Assembly: GCF_003342675.1 (NCBI RefSeq)
Contig: NZ_CP031148.1
Coordinates: 2,480,001-2,544,000, forward strand
DNA length: 64,000 bases
DNA from: Haloplanus rubicundus
Lineage (GTDB): Archaea; Halobacteriota; Halobacteria; Halobacteriales; Haloferacaceae
Reading direction: 5' to 3'
Positions 1 to 7,512 of the stretch are shown one piece after another. The position numbers and the translations under genes were made by a program. How positions within the stretch are numbered: position 1 is the stretch's first letter; every line of letters starts with the position of its first letter. The notes beneath the pieces are model-generated. The model saw only the letters and a list, made by a program, of their open reading frames with translations. It was not told the DNA's origin and did not search any database.

Positions 1-89
1 TCGAGGCGGCGACCGACCAACTCTGCCAGCTCTGTGACTGGTTGGACGACCAGCCGTTCGTGGATCTGCTGCCGAAAGAGCACGTGTAA
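1..89 (+). CDS. C-terminal end of an unidentified protein (partial)
   Basis: An open frame enters from the left edge (first full codon at base 3) and stops at TAA 87-89. The last 28 residues hold two closely spaced cysteines (LCQLC) followed by Trp and acidic residues, which fits haloarchaeal composition. Too little is present to name a family. The next gene starts 38 bp later on the same strand. Confidence 0.55.
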   Translation, partial: EAATDQLCQLCDWLDDQPFVDLLPKEHV

Positions 90-127
90 GACGACGTACC
101 TTTGACATCGGCGCCCGTACGGAACCC

Positions 128-643
128 GTGTCCCTTCGCCAGCGAACCCACCGCTTGCCCCACGAGCGCCCCCGTCTCTCGCTCGTCCTCGCCGTTCTCG
201 CCGTCGAACTCGTCGGTGCCGCGGGCGCCGTCTTCACCGCACAGGGCCTCGCGTCGTGGTACGGCACCCTCCAGCGCCCGGCACTCGCGCCGCCGAACTG
301 GGTGTTCGGTCCGGTGTGGACGACGCTGTTCGCGCTCATGGGCGTCGCCGTCTGGCTGGTGTGGCGGCGACTCGATTCGCCGCGAACAGAGCGCCGTGCC
401 CGCGTCGCCCTCGCCGTCTTCGCCGTCCATTTCCTCGCCAATCTCGGGTGGTCGGCGGCCTTCTTCGGGCTACGGTCCGTCGACTTCGGCCTGGCGGTCA
501 TTCTCGTCCTCCTCGCACTAATCGCGCTCACGATTCGGACGTTCGACTGGGTGGACCGGCGCGCGGCGCTCCTGCTGGTGCCGTACCTGCTGTGGACGGC
601 GTTCGCCGCGTATCTCAACTACCGCTTCTGGGTGTTGAACTAG
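128..643 (+). CDS. tspO: TspO/MBR family membrane protein
   Basis: A 171-residue protein with about five hydrophobic segments. It shows the TspO signature: Trp-Tyr then a Pro-rich stretch ([11 protein letters not shown], residues 57-67), a central [10 protein letters not shown], and a C-terminal [13 protein letters not shown]. The family binds tetrapyrroles such as porphyrins and haem in membranes and has been linked to oxidative stress and light-dependent regulation; the ligand here is unknown. GTG at 128 is the earliest start that gives the normal family length with a short charged N-terminus. The NAC gene follows after 56 bp. Confidence 0.9.
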   Translation: MSLRQRTHRLPHERPRLSLVLAVLAVELVGAAGAVFTAQGLASWYGTLQRPALAPPNWVFGPVWTTLFALMGVAVWLVWRRLDSPRTERRARVALAVFAVHFLANLGWSAAFFGLRSVDFGLAVILVLLALIALTIRTFDWVDRRAALLLVPYLLWTAFAAYLNYRFWVLN

Positions 644-699
644 CCGGCCAACCGCTTCCCTTCGCCATCCTTTTGCCCACGCACACCCACCGACGAGCT

Positions 700-1098
700 A
701 TGTTTGGTGGCGGCGGCATGAATCCGCGAAAGATGAAACAGATGATGAAACAGATGGGCATCGACGTGACCGAACTCGATGCCGAAGAGGTCGTCATTCG
801 GACGGCCGACGAGGAACTCGTCTTCTCCGACGTGCAGGTGACGCGCATGGACGCACAGGGACAGGAGACCTACCAGGTCGTCGGCGAGCCCGAGGTTCAC
901 GAGGCCGGCGGGTCGGCCGGCGTCGTCGAGGCGGGCGACGAGGACGAGACGGACGCCGAAACCGGCGGCGACGCGGCCATCCCCGAGGACGACGTGGAAC
1001 TCGTCGCGACCCGCGCCGGCGTGAGCAAGGGCGACGCGCGCGATGCGCTCGAAGCCGAGGACGGCGACCTGGCGGCGGCCATCGCCCGACTGGAGTGA
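700..1098 (+). CDS. nac: Nascent polypeptide-associated complex protein (NAC alpha)
   Basis: A 132-residue protein starting [20 protein letters not shown], typical of archaeal NAC. The NAC beta-barrel domain (about residues 20-60: [19 protein letters not shown]) is followed by a very acidic linker and a C-terminal UBA domain (about 90-132: [17 protein letters not shown]). Archaeal NAC is a homodimeric ribosome-bound chaperone that contacts nascent chains. The stop overlaps the GTG start of trmI by 4 bp, so the two are probably co-transcribed, pairing protein and RNA quality functions. Confidence 0.93.
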   Translation: MFGGGGMNPRKMKQMMKQMGIDVTELDAEEVVIRTADEELVFSDVQVTRMDAQGQETYQVVGEPEVHEAGGSAGVVEAGDEDETDAETGGDAAIPEDDVELVATRAGVSKGDARDALEAEDGDLAAAIARLE

Positions 1099-1817
1099 CG
1101 TTCTTACTGGTCCACGGCGACCGGGAGTATCTCCGGGCACCCGGCGAGGAACTCCAGACGGACCTCGGCGTGTTGACGGTCCCCGAGGACGCCGAACCCG
1201 GCGACCGACTGGAGACCCATCTCGGCGACGAGTTCGTCGTCCGCGAGCCGCGCGGCCCGGACCTGTTCGACCACTTCGAGCGCACGGGCGCGCCGATGAT
1301 GCCCCGCGACGTGGGATTGGTCGTCGGCTTCACCGGCGCCGCGGCGGGGGACCGCGTCCTCGACGCCGGCACCGGGACGGGCGTCCTCGCGGCCTACCTC
1401 GGTCGCATCGGTGCCGACGTAGTGACCTACGAACGCGACGCCGAGTTCGCCGAGGTGGCCCGCGAGAACATGCGCCTCGCGGGCGTCGAGGGGACCGTAG
1501 ACGTGCGGACCGGCGACGTGACCGACGACCTCGATTCCCTCGCCGGATTCGACCTCCTCACCCTCGACACCGAGGACGCCCCGGACGTCGTCCGCCGGGC
1601 GCCCGACGTCCTCGTCAGCGGCGGGTTCGTCGTCGTCTACTCGCCCTTCGTCGAGGGGTCGCGGGCGGCCGTCGAGGCCGCCGAGGACGCGGGGCTGACC
1701 GACGTGACGACCCACGAGACGATCCAGCGGTCGATGCAGTTCGACGACCGGGGGTCGCGGCCCGACACCCGCGGCGTCGGCCACACGGGCTATCTCACCG
1801 TCGCGCGGTGGGAGTGA
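1095..1817 (+). CDS. trmI: tRNA (adenine-N1)-methyltransferase TrmI
   Basis: A 240-residue class I SAM-dependent methyltransferase. An N-terminal beta-barrel region (about 1-60) precedes the SAM-binding motif [14 protein letters not shown] (about 91-104) and an acidic ribose-binding strand (VTYERD). Archaeal TrmI makes m1A at tRNA positions 57/58. The GTG start at 1095 overlaps the NAC stop (GTGA), giving the family's usual N-terminus. The stop codon TGA (1815-1817) is also the first three bases of a palindromic repeat, so the element sits exactly at the gene's end. Confidence 0.9.
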   Translation: MTFLLVHGDREYLRAPGEELQTDLGVLTVPEDAEPGDRLETHLGDEFVVREPRGPDLFDHFERTGAPMMPRDVGLVVGFTGAAAGDRVLDAGTGTGVLAAYLGRIGADVVTYERDAEFAEVARENMRLAGVEGTVDVRTGDVTDDLDSLAGFDLLTLDTEDAPDVVRRAPDVLVSGGFVVVYSPFVEGSRAAVEAAEDAGLTDVTTHETIQRSMQFDDRGSRPDTRGVGHTGYLTVARWE

Positions 1818-1897
1818 TACGAATTACTGTAACTGACCGGTGAGTCGCCGGACTGCCTCGGCGACCCACCGGTACTGACGTACGAGAAACCGTATGA
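1815..1897. repeat. 85-bp-class two-level palindrome, copy a
   Basis: Outer ends TGATACGAATTACTGTAA / TACGAGAAACCGTATGA enclose an inner inverted repeat, ACCGGTGAGTCGCCG / CGGCGACCCACCGGT, around a short loop. Six other copies occur in the window. The TGA of the left end is the trmI stop codon. It may act as a transcription terminator and looks like a MITE or REP-type element. No gene is inside. Confidence 0.85.
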
Positions 1898-1961
1898 GCC
1901 GACTCCCACGCGCTGGAATCCCGACCGACGGTATAAGTGCGTGGCCGCCGAATCCACGGCC

Positions 1962-2180
1962 ATGAGTCGGGAGCGCGGCGCGGACATCGACGACGTGCGA
2001 ACGTGGCCCGAACTGGCCGTCGGCCTCTACGAACGGCTCACCGGCCGCGGGGCCGAGATCACCTACGAGTTCGACGACCTGGAGGTACGCGTACCGGACC
2101 GGATGGGCCCGGACGCCGACCACGCCCGCTGGCGCCTCGACGGCACGGTTCGCATCCGGACCCGCGACCACGAGGAGTGA
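1962..2180 (+). CDS. Small conserved haloarchaeal protein, unknown function
   Basis: A 72-residue acidic protein (MSRERGADIDDVRTWPELAV...). The start at 1962 is chosen because a TATA-like GTATAAG lies at 1931-1937, about 27 nt upstream, as for leaderless haloarchaeal genes; an earlier in-frame ATG would lie inside that promoter. The sequence looks like one compact alpha/beta domain with an ELxVGLYERLTGRGAEI helix. Its stop overlaps the GTG of the next gene by 4 bp, so the pair form a bicistron. No function is assignable. Confidence 0.75.
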   Translation: MSRERGADIDDVRTWPELAVGLYERLTGRGAEITYEFDDLEVRVPDRMGPDADHARWRLDGTVRIRTRDHEE

Positions 2181-2524
2181 CCGACCTCGACCGGGCGCTC
2201 GACGTCGACGCCGATCTGACCCTCACCGTCGACGGTGCGGCGGTGTCGATCCGGGGGTACGGCGACCTCGTCGTCGTGTCGGCTCCCTCGCTTGCCGTTC
2301 TCCGAACGCTCGCCCGCACGGGCGCTCCGCCCCTCGACGCACACCTTCTCGATCACCTGCAGGACGCCGGCGTGATCCTCGACGTGCGGGTGCGCGGTCG
2401 GAGCGTCGCCCGGATGGGACCTGACGTCGACCCCGGTCCCCTCTCCCGGGCGCTCGGCGCCGACCCGGCCCGCATCAGCCTCGGTGGCCTCCTCCTCGCC
2501 GCGCTCGGCGAGTGGCGGCGCTGA
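2177..2524 (+). CDS. Conserved hypothetical protein, second gene of a bicistron
   Basis: A 115-residue protein translated from GTG 2177, overlapping the previous stop (GTGA). It has beta-rich segments (ADLTLTVDGAAVSIRGYGDLVVV) followed by helices and a Gly/Leu-rich C-terminus (RISLGGLLLAALGEWRR). The N-terminal part resembles a short sterol-carrier or lipid-binding type sandwich, but this is weak. No catalytic motif is visible. The spacing suggests that it works with the 72-residue partner. Convergent with the flavin oxidase gene 40 bp downstream. Confidence 0.7.
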   Translation: MTDLDRALDVDADLTLTVDGAAVSIRGYGDLVVVSAPSLAVLRTLARTGAPPLDAHLLDHLQDAGVILDVRVRGRSVARMGPDVDPGPLSRALGADPARISLGGLLLAALGEWRR

Positions 2525-2563
2525 GAGACGGGCGCGCGTCCACGGGCCCGTCGACGGGCGCGG

Positions 2564-3700
2564 TCAGTCGAACCGGCCGATTCGGAACGGGTCGATGGGG
2601 TGAGTCGTGGCGCCGTCGAGCGCCAGGTCGGCGAGGGCCGCCCCGACGACGCTGGCGAACTTGAACCCGTGTCCCGAGAACCCCGCCCCGACGACGACGT
2701 TCGGGTGGTCGGGGTGCACGTCGAGCAGGAAGTCCCCGTCGGGCGTGTTCGTGAACATGCAGGTCGACAGCCGCATCGTCGGACCCGCGGCCTCCGGGAA
2801 GTACCGCGCCGTGAACTCGCGGAGCAGCCGTTCGTCCGTGCGGTCCGGTTCGCGGTCGAGTTCGTCCGGCGGCCCCGTCTCCCCGCGGTGGTTGAACTTC
2901 CCGACCTTGAACCCGGGCACCTCGTAGGTGGGGAAGCCGTAGAAGTGGCCCTCGGGCACGTCGGCGACGAACACCGGGAAGTTCTCCGTGGAGAAGCGCT
3001 CGGGCGCCGTAGGCTGGAACCAGCCGAGCACCTGCCGTTCGGGCTGGAGCAGCCCCGAGAGGGACGGCAGGAGCGACCCGGTCCACGCGCCGGCGGTGAC
3101 GACCAGCCGGTCGGCGGCGTACGTGTCCCGGTCGGTGTGGACGGTGACGCCGGTTTCGTCCGCGTCCCACCCCTCGACGGCCTCGCGAGCGCGAATCGTC
3201 GCGCCGTGTTCGTGGGCCGCCTCGACGTGGGCGACGGTACACCCCTCGCAGTGGAGGAAGCCGCCCTCGGACTGGTGGACCGCGCGGTAGTCGGCGGGGA
3301 AGTCGTAGCCGGAGAACCGCTCGCCGAGTTCCGCGCCCGTCAGGTCGTCGTGGTCGATGTCGTGGGCCGCACAGGCGCGTTTCGAACCGGCGTAGACGCC
3401 CTCGCCGTCGGGGCGGGCGACGTCGACGCTGCCGACGCGGTGGAGCAGTCGGCGCGGGTGGCGGGCGTCGAGTTCGTCCCACAGCTCGTACGCCTGCCGA
3501 ACCAGGGGGACGTACGCCGGGTCCTCGTACTGCGGGAGACGGATGATCCGCGTGAGTCCGTGCGAGGACCCACGGGCGTGGGGGACGTCGAAGCGTTCGA
3601 GGCCGACGACGTCGACGCCGCGGCGAGCGAGGTGGAAGGCCGCTGCGCTTCCCATCCCGCCGACGCCGACGACGACGACGTCACACTCCGTCGGGGGCAT
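2564..3700 (-). CDS. Monomeric sarcosine oxidase / N-methyl amino acid oxidase-like flavoenzyme
   Basis: A 378-residue FAD enzyme with an N-terminal dinucleotide-binding motif VVVGVGGMGSAAAFHLARRG and the DAO fold throughout. Near the C-terminus STCMFTNTPDGDFLLD places a Cys where MSOX/SolA proteins attach FAD covalently, followed by GAGFSGHGFKF. The family oxidises sarcosine, N-methyltryptophan or similar secondary amines and releases H2O2 and an aldehyde; the true substrate is unknown. Length matches the family. It stands alone; its start lies beside palindrome copy b. Confidence 0.88.
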   Translation of the reverse strand: MPPTECDVVVVGVGGMGSAAAFHLARRGVDVVGLERFDVPHARGSSHGLTRIIRLPQYEDPAYVPLVRQAYELWDELDARHPRRLLHRVGSVDVARPDGEGVYAGSKRACAAHDIDHDDLTGAELGERFSGYDFPADYRAVHQSEGGFLHCEGCTVAHVEAAHEHGATIRAREAVEGWDADETGVTVHTDRDTYAADRLVVTAGAWTGSLLPSLSGLLQPERQVLGWFQPTAPERFSTENFPVFVADVPEGHFYGFPTYEVPGFKVGKFNHRGETGPPDELDREPDRTDERLLREFTARYFPEAAGPTMRLSTCMFTNTPDGDFLLDVHPDHPNVVVGAGFSGHGFKFASVVGAALADLALDGATTHPIDPFRIGRFD

Positions 3701-3757
3701 CGGTCCGTACTGCGCCGTAGCGTATCTTAAACCCCCACGTGCCGGGCGACCGTCGTC

Positions 3758-3843
3758 TCATACGGATTATTGTAGGTCATTCCCGGTGGGTCGCCGGGAC
3801 AGTCCGGCGACCCACCGGTCACCAGTTACAATAAACAGTATCA
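3758..3843. repeat. 85-bp-class two-level palindrome, copy b
   Basis: Outer ends TCATACGGATTATTGTAG / TTACAATAAACAGTATCA, inner stem CCGGTGGGTCGCCGG / CCGGCGACCCACCGG. This is one of the best preserved copies. The right-hand TCA (3841-3843) is the stop codon of the minus-strand gene 3841-4419. The element fills most of the gap between two minus-strand genes. Confidence 0.88.
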
Positions 3844-4419
3844 CCCGACGCCGCGGATCAACTCGAACAGCTCCGCCCGGAACGCCGAGGGGTCGAGGCA
3901 GTCCGCGAGCGCGTCGGCCGTCTCCCCGTCGCCGTCGACGACGGCGATGGGGTAGGCGCCGCCGGCGAGCCGGAAGGTCCGGTCCGGCGCCCAGACCGCC
4001 AGCCAGCCGTCGACCGAGAGAGTGACGCCGTCGACCCGACAGCGGGCGTCGTAGCCGAACAGGCGGGCGTCGTCGTCACCGACGCGGAGGGAGCGACGGT
4101 CGGAGCGTTCGACCGCCTCGAACCCCCGGTCTTCGAGTCGGTCGGCGAAGCCGCGGCTCGCCCGCGAGGCGACCAGCCCCCGGAGCGCACCGGTCACCGG
4201 CGGCGAGGGTGCGAGTTCGAGCCGCGTCGCGAGGAAGAACCGCCAGCTTCGGTCGACGCCCGTCCGCTCCCGAACCGCCGCGCGGAGTCGGTCGTCCTCG
4301 TAGAGCAGGATGCGCGCCGTGACGGTGAGTCCGGGAGCGGCGAAGGGCGTGTCGGTCAGGTCGTCCGCCCGCCGCCAGTCGGCGAGTCGGTCCTCGGGGA
4401 CGGACGGCTGTTCGACCAT
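3841..4419 (-). CDS. Conserved haloarchaeal protein, unknown function
   Basis: A 192-residue soluble protein without signal peptide or membrane segment. It contains alternating beta strands and helices (LTVTARILLYEDDRLRAAV; GYDARCRVDGVTLSVDGWLAVW) and a late acidic segment. It resembles haloarchaeal families of unknown function with a duplicated alpha/beta unit. The stop codon lies in the end of palindrome copy b. It is 48 bp downstream of tfs on the same strand and may be read through from it. Confidence 0.75.
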   Translation of the reverse strand: MVEQPSVPEDRLADWRRADDLTDTPFAAPGLTVTARILLYEDDRLRAAVRERTGVDRSWRFFLATRLELAPSPPVTGALRGLVASRASRGFADRLEDRGFEAVERSDRRSLRVGDDDARLFGYDARCRVDGVTLSVDGWLAVWAPDRTFRLAGGAYPIAVVDGDGETADALADCLDPSAFRAELFELIRGVG

Positions 4420-4467
4420 TTCGTCTACAGCACGGCAGCGGCGGGCATATAAGTTCGTCCCGCGCCG

Positions 4468-4785
4468 TCAGTGGTCGTCCTCGCGCCACTTGTGTTCGCA
4501 CTCGGTACAGACGAAAAAGCGCGTCTCGGACTCGTCGGCCGCGCGGATCTGTTGCATGTACCAGTAGGCTTCGTCGTTGTCGCAGTTGGGACAATCGGCG
4601 CTCGTCGTCGGCAGGCCGCTGGAGCCGCCGCCGGACTCGATGATCTCCGACTCCTCCTGGGCCTGCGTGGTGACCATCTCGGCCTCCGCGGCCTCGTCGC
4701 GCAACGTCTCGTGGCCACACTGGGTACAGACCCACTTGTCTCCCTCCGTCTGCATCATCGACCCGCATTCGTCGCAGAACTTCAT
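4468..4785 (-). CDS. tfs: Transcription factor S (TFIIS-like RNA cleavage factor)
   Basis: A 105-residue protein with two zinc ribbons: Cys4/7/20/23 at the N-terminus and Cys65/68/93/96 at the C-terminus. The C-terminal ribbon has the acidic tip RAADESETRFF with Asp84-Glu85, the pair that stimulates transcript cleavage by stalled RNA polymerase. Length and architecture are those of archaeal TFS. The single start at 4785 places the first Cys at residue 4, as expected. It may be co-transcribed with the downstream unknown gene. Confidence 0.95.
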   Translation of the reverse strand: MKFCDECGSMMQTEGDKWVCTQCGHETLRDEAAEAEMVTTQAQEESEIIESGGGSSGLPTTSADCPNCDNDEAYWYMQQIRAADESETRFFVCTECEHKWREDDH

Positions 4786-4825
4786 GGTGGCTCGGAGTCT
4801 GACGCCCGACGGTCTTTAACCCACG

Positions 4826-4914
4826 GATACTGCGGTTTACTGTACGTCGTTACCGGTGGGTCGCCGGACTGTCTCGGTGAATCACCGGTACACAGGGACG
4901 ATACTCCGTAACGA
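4826..4914. repeat. 85-bp-class two-level palindrome, copy c (diverged)
   Basis: The inner stem TTACCGGTGGGTCGCCG pairs imperfectly with CGGTGAATCACCGGTA; the outer ends (GATACTGCGGTTTACTGTA / CGATACTCCGTAAC) are decayed. It lies between two minus-strand genes, downstream of 4918-5175 and upstream of tfs, so it may carry terminator and promoter functions together. Confidence 0.75.
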
Positions 4915-4917
4915 CGG

Positions 4918-5175
4918 CTACGCGTCGCCCTCGGACTGCCCGGGTTCACCGACCGCCTCGATCGGAAGCACGTTCTGGAGTTCGGCGAACAGTTCGTCCG
5001 GCCCGTGGAAGGCGTCGCTCCCGACTTCCGAGACGAGTTCGCCGAGGTTCCCCTCGCCGTCCGCGAAGGTGACCGTCACGTCGGCGAACTCGGCGGCCGC
5101 GTCGTCGCGGGTGACCGGGTAGTCGAGTTCCTCGAACAGCGTCTGGACCCGGCTCAGCTTCACGCGTTCACTCAT
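4918..5175 (-). CDS. Small acidic haloarchaeal protein (DUF5789-like)
   Basis: An 85-residue protein with KLSRVQTLFEELDYPVTRDDAAAEF at the N-terminus, a pattern of the haloarchaeal DUF5789 family (helix, then a YPVxRxEA turn). It is strongly acidic and has no catalytic motif. It may bind DNA or a partner, but this is unproven. It lies head to head with the MFS gene at 5268 across a 92-bp shared promoter region. Confidence 0.75.
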   Translation of the reverse strand: MSERVKLSRVQTLFEELDYPVTRDDAAAEFADVTVTFADGEGNLGELVSEVGSDAFHGPDELFAELQNVLPIEAVGEPGQSEGDA

Positions 5176-5267
5176 GCCACCGTGTACGACCCCTCGACAC
5201 TTAGAGGTGGGCCTGCGAGCGGGCGCGAACGCAATCGTGATGGCCGTCGAGTCGAAGCGTCTACCGG

Positions 5268-6542
5268 ATGGGCGTGTTGGACCTCGACCGCCGCGTGTTC
5301 GCGCTGGGGCTGGCGCGGATGGCCGACGCCATCGGCAACTCCTTTCTCATCGTCGTCCTCCCGCTCTACATCGCGAGCGGACAGGTCCCCATCGAGGCGC
5401 TCGTCGGCACTCGACTCGCCGCGTTCGGCCTCTCGGTGACCGTCACGGAGTACCTGCTCGTCGGTCTCGTCCTTTCGCTCTTTGGCTTTCTCAACAGCTT
5501 CTCCCAGCCGTTCACCGGCCGGCTCTCGGACCGGACGGGGCGCCGACGGGCCTTCATCCTCCTCGGTCTCCTCCTGCTCGGCGGCGCGAGCGGCGCGTAC
5601 GCCCTCGTCTCGTCGTACTGGCTTGTGGTCGTCCTCCGCGTCGTGCAGGGTATCGGCGCCGCCTTCACCATCCCCTGTACCGTCGCCCTGGTGAACGAAC
5701 TCGCGACGGGACGGGACCGCGGGAGCAACTTCGGCGTCTTCAACACCTTCCGCCTGATAGGCTTCGGGTTCGGCCCCATCGTCGCCGGCCTCGTCGTCGA
5801 GGCACGCGGGTTCGACGCCGCCTTCGCTGTCGCCGTCGCGGGCGCGGCGGTCAGCTTCCTCACCGTCTGGGCGTTCGTCTCCGACCCCGACCGCCCCGCC
5901 GCCGACGCGAGCGACGACCTCTCCGTGACCGTTCGCGGCGACGACCGGCTCCTCGACCCGGTGTTCGCGCTCGGCCTCGGCACCGTCGCCATGGGCATCT
6001 GCATCGCCATGTTCGCCACGCTGGAGGGCCGGATCAACGACCGACTGGGACAGGACACGCTCTGGTTCGGCCTGCAGTTCGGCGCCGTCACCCTCGCCAA
6101 CGTCGCCTTCCAGATTCCGGTCGGGCGCGGCGCCGACCGCTACGGCCGCCGACCCTTCCTGCTCGCCGGCTTCTGCCTCCTCGTCCCCACCACCGTCGCA
6201 CAGGGCTACGTCCTCACGCCCGAACTGATGACGCTCACCCGCTTTCTCCTCGGCGTCGCCGTCGCCCTCGTGTTTGCCCCCTCGCTCGCCGTCGCCGGTG
6301 ACCTGGCGCGCGAGGGTGAGTCCGGCACCACCCTCTCCACCCTGACGATGGCGTTCGGCCTCGGCGTCGCCATCGGCCCGCTCGCCTCCGGCTATCTGGA
6401 ACGCTTCGGCTTCGCCGTCCCCTTCCTCGTCGCGGGCGCGCTGGCGACGCTCGCGCTCTGTGTGGTGTGGACGCAGGTGGCGGAGACGGGCGACCCCGAG
6501 CCGGGAGCGTGGCCGTGGTCGGAGTCGACGCGGGGGGACTGA
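5268..6542 (+). CDS. MFS transporter
   Basis: A 424-residue integral membrane protein with about 12 hydrophobic segments in two halves. The MFS signature loop is present between TM2 and TM3 (GRLSDRTGRRRAF, about residues 84-96) and a related GRGADRYGRRPF occurs in the second half. The substrate cannot be inferred; the family exports drugs or metabolites using the proton gradient. A short hydrophilic tail ends the protein. It is transcribed away from 4918-5175 and convergent with the enoyl-CoA hydratase gene. Confidence 0.88.
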   Translation: MGVLDLDRRVFALGLARMADAIGNSFLIVVLPLYIASGQVPIEALVGTRLAAFGLSVTVTEYLLVGLVLSLFGFLNSFSQPFTGRLSDRTGRRRAFILLGLLLLGGASGAYALVSSYWLVVVLRVVQGIGAAFTIPCTVALVNELATGRDRGSNFGVFNTFRLIGFGFGPIVAGLVVEARGFDAAFAVAVAGAAVSFLTVWAFVSDPDRPAADASDDLSVTVRGDDRLLDPVFALGLGTVAMGICIAMFATLEGRINDRLGQDTLWFGLQFGAVTLANVAFQIPVGRGADRYGRRPFLLAGFCLLVPTTVAQGYVLTPELMTLTRFLLGVAVALVFAPSLAVAGDLAREGESGTTLSTLTMAFGLGVAIGPLASGYLERFGFAVPFLVAGALATLALCVVWTQVAETGDPEPGAWPWSESTRGD

Positions 6543-6582
6543 GCGCCCGAAGGTGTTTCCTCCGGCGCGGTCGGCCAGACCG

Positions 6583-7356
6583 TTACTCGAACTCCGGATC
6601 GCGCTTCTCGACGAACGCCGCCATCCCCTCGCGCTGGTCCGGCGTGCCGAACAGGCCGCTCCAGGCCCGCCGCTCAACGTTCAGTCCCGACTCGATACCG
6701 CCCTCGTGGAAGGCGTTGAGCGACTCCTTGGCGGCGTAGAGGGCGTGCCGAGGTTTCGCGGCCAGCTCCGCGGCCATCTCGTCGACGTGGTCGTAGAGCT
6801 CGTCGTGGGCGACCACCTCGCCGATCAGCCCCCGTTCGTGGGCGTCGCTCGCGTCGAGGCGCTCGCCGAAGAGGATCAGCCGGCGCGCCGTCTCGTCGGG
6901 GACGAGTCGCTGGAGGAGCTGCGTCCCGCCCCAGCCGGGGATGATGCCGAGGTCGATTTCGGTCTGTCCGATGACGGCCCGCTCGCTCGCCACCCGGAGG
7001 TCACAGGCGAGCGCGAACTCACAGCCGCCGCCGAAGGCGTAGCCGTTGATGGCCGCGATGGTGACGCCGGGATAGGAGAGCAGGTCGCGAACGACGTCCT
7101 GCCCGCGTTCGGCGTAGGCCAGCGCCTCCGGCGTCGAGAACTCCTTCATGTAGTCGATGTCGGCGCCGGCGATGAACGCGTCGTCGCCCGCACCCGTGAG
7201 GACGAGGACGCGCGCCTCCTCGCGTTCGGCCTCGGCGATGGCGTCGCCGATTTCGTCGAGCGTCTCGCTGTTCATGGCGTTCAGCGCGTCGGGCCGGTCG
7301 ACCGTGAGCCGGGCGACGCCGTCGGCAACGTCGAGCGTAACGGTGTTCCAAGACAC
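6583..7356 (-). CDS. Enoyl-CoA hydratase/isomerase family protein
   Basis: A crotonase-fold protein of 257 residues. It shows the CoA/oxyanion-hole segments AGADIDYMKEF and GYAFGGGCEFALACD and the catalytic-region EIDLGIIPGWGGTQ, with Glu at both usual positions, so hydration of trans-2-enoyl-CoA (fatty acid or amino acid breakdown) is plausible. I chose GTG 7356 (MSWNTVTLD) rather than ATG 7377 because a TTTACG box lies about 27 nt upstream of 7356 but too close to 7377. It is a lone gene; the partner beta-oxidation enzymes are not in the window. Confidence 0.88.
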   Translation of the reverse strand: MSWNTVTLDVADGVARLTVDRPDALNAMNSETLDEIGDAIAEAEREEARVLVLTGAGDDAFIAGADIDYMKEFSTPEALAYAERGQDVVRDLLSYPGVTIAAINGYAFGGGCEFALACDLRVASERAVIGQTEIDLGIIPGWGGTQLLQRLVPDETARRLILFGERLDASDAHERGLIGEVVAHDELYDHVDEMAAELAAKPRHALYAAKESLNAFHEGGIESGLNVERRAWSGLFGTPDQREGMAAFVEKRDPEFE

Positions 7357-7512
7357 GCCCGCTCCGATGATGGCCACGGGCGTAAACGTTCGGGGTGACC
7401 GGAGCGTGCCGGCGCAGTTTTAAGGCTCGGGACGGACTGTGCGACACCCACGGCGTCCCCGCGTCCGACACCCCGCTCCCCGTGTCACGGGCACGAATCC
7501 CACCAGACACCG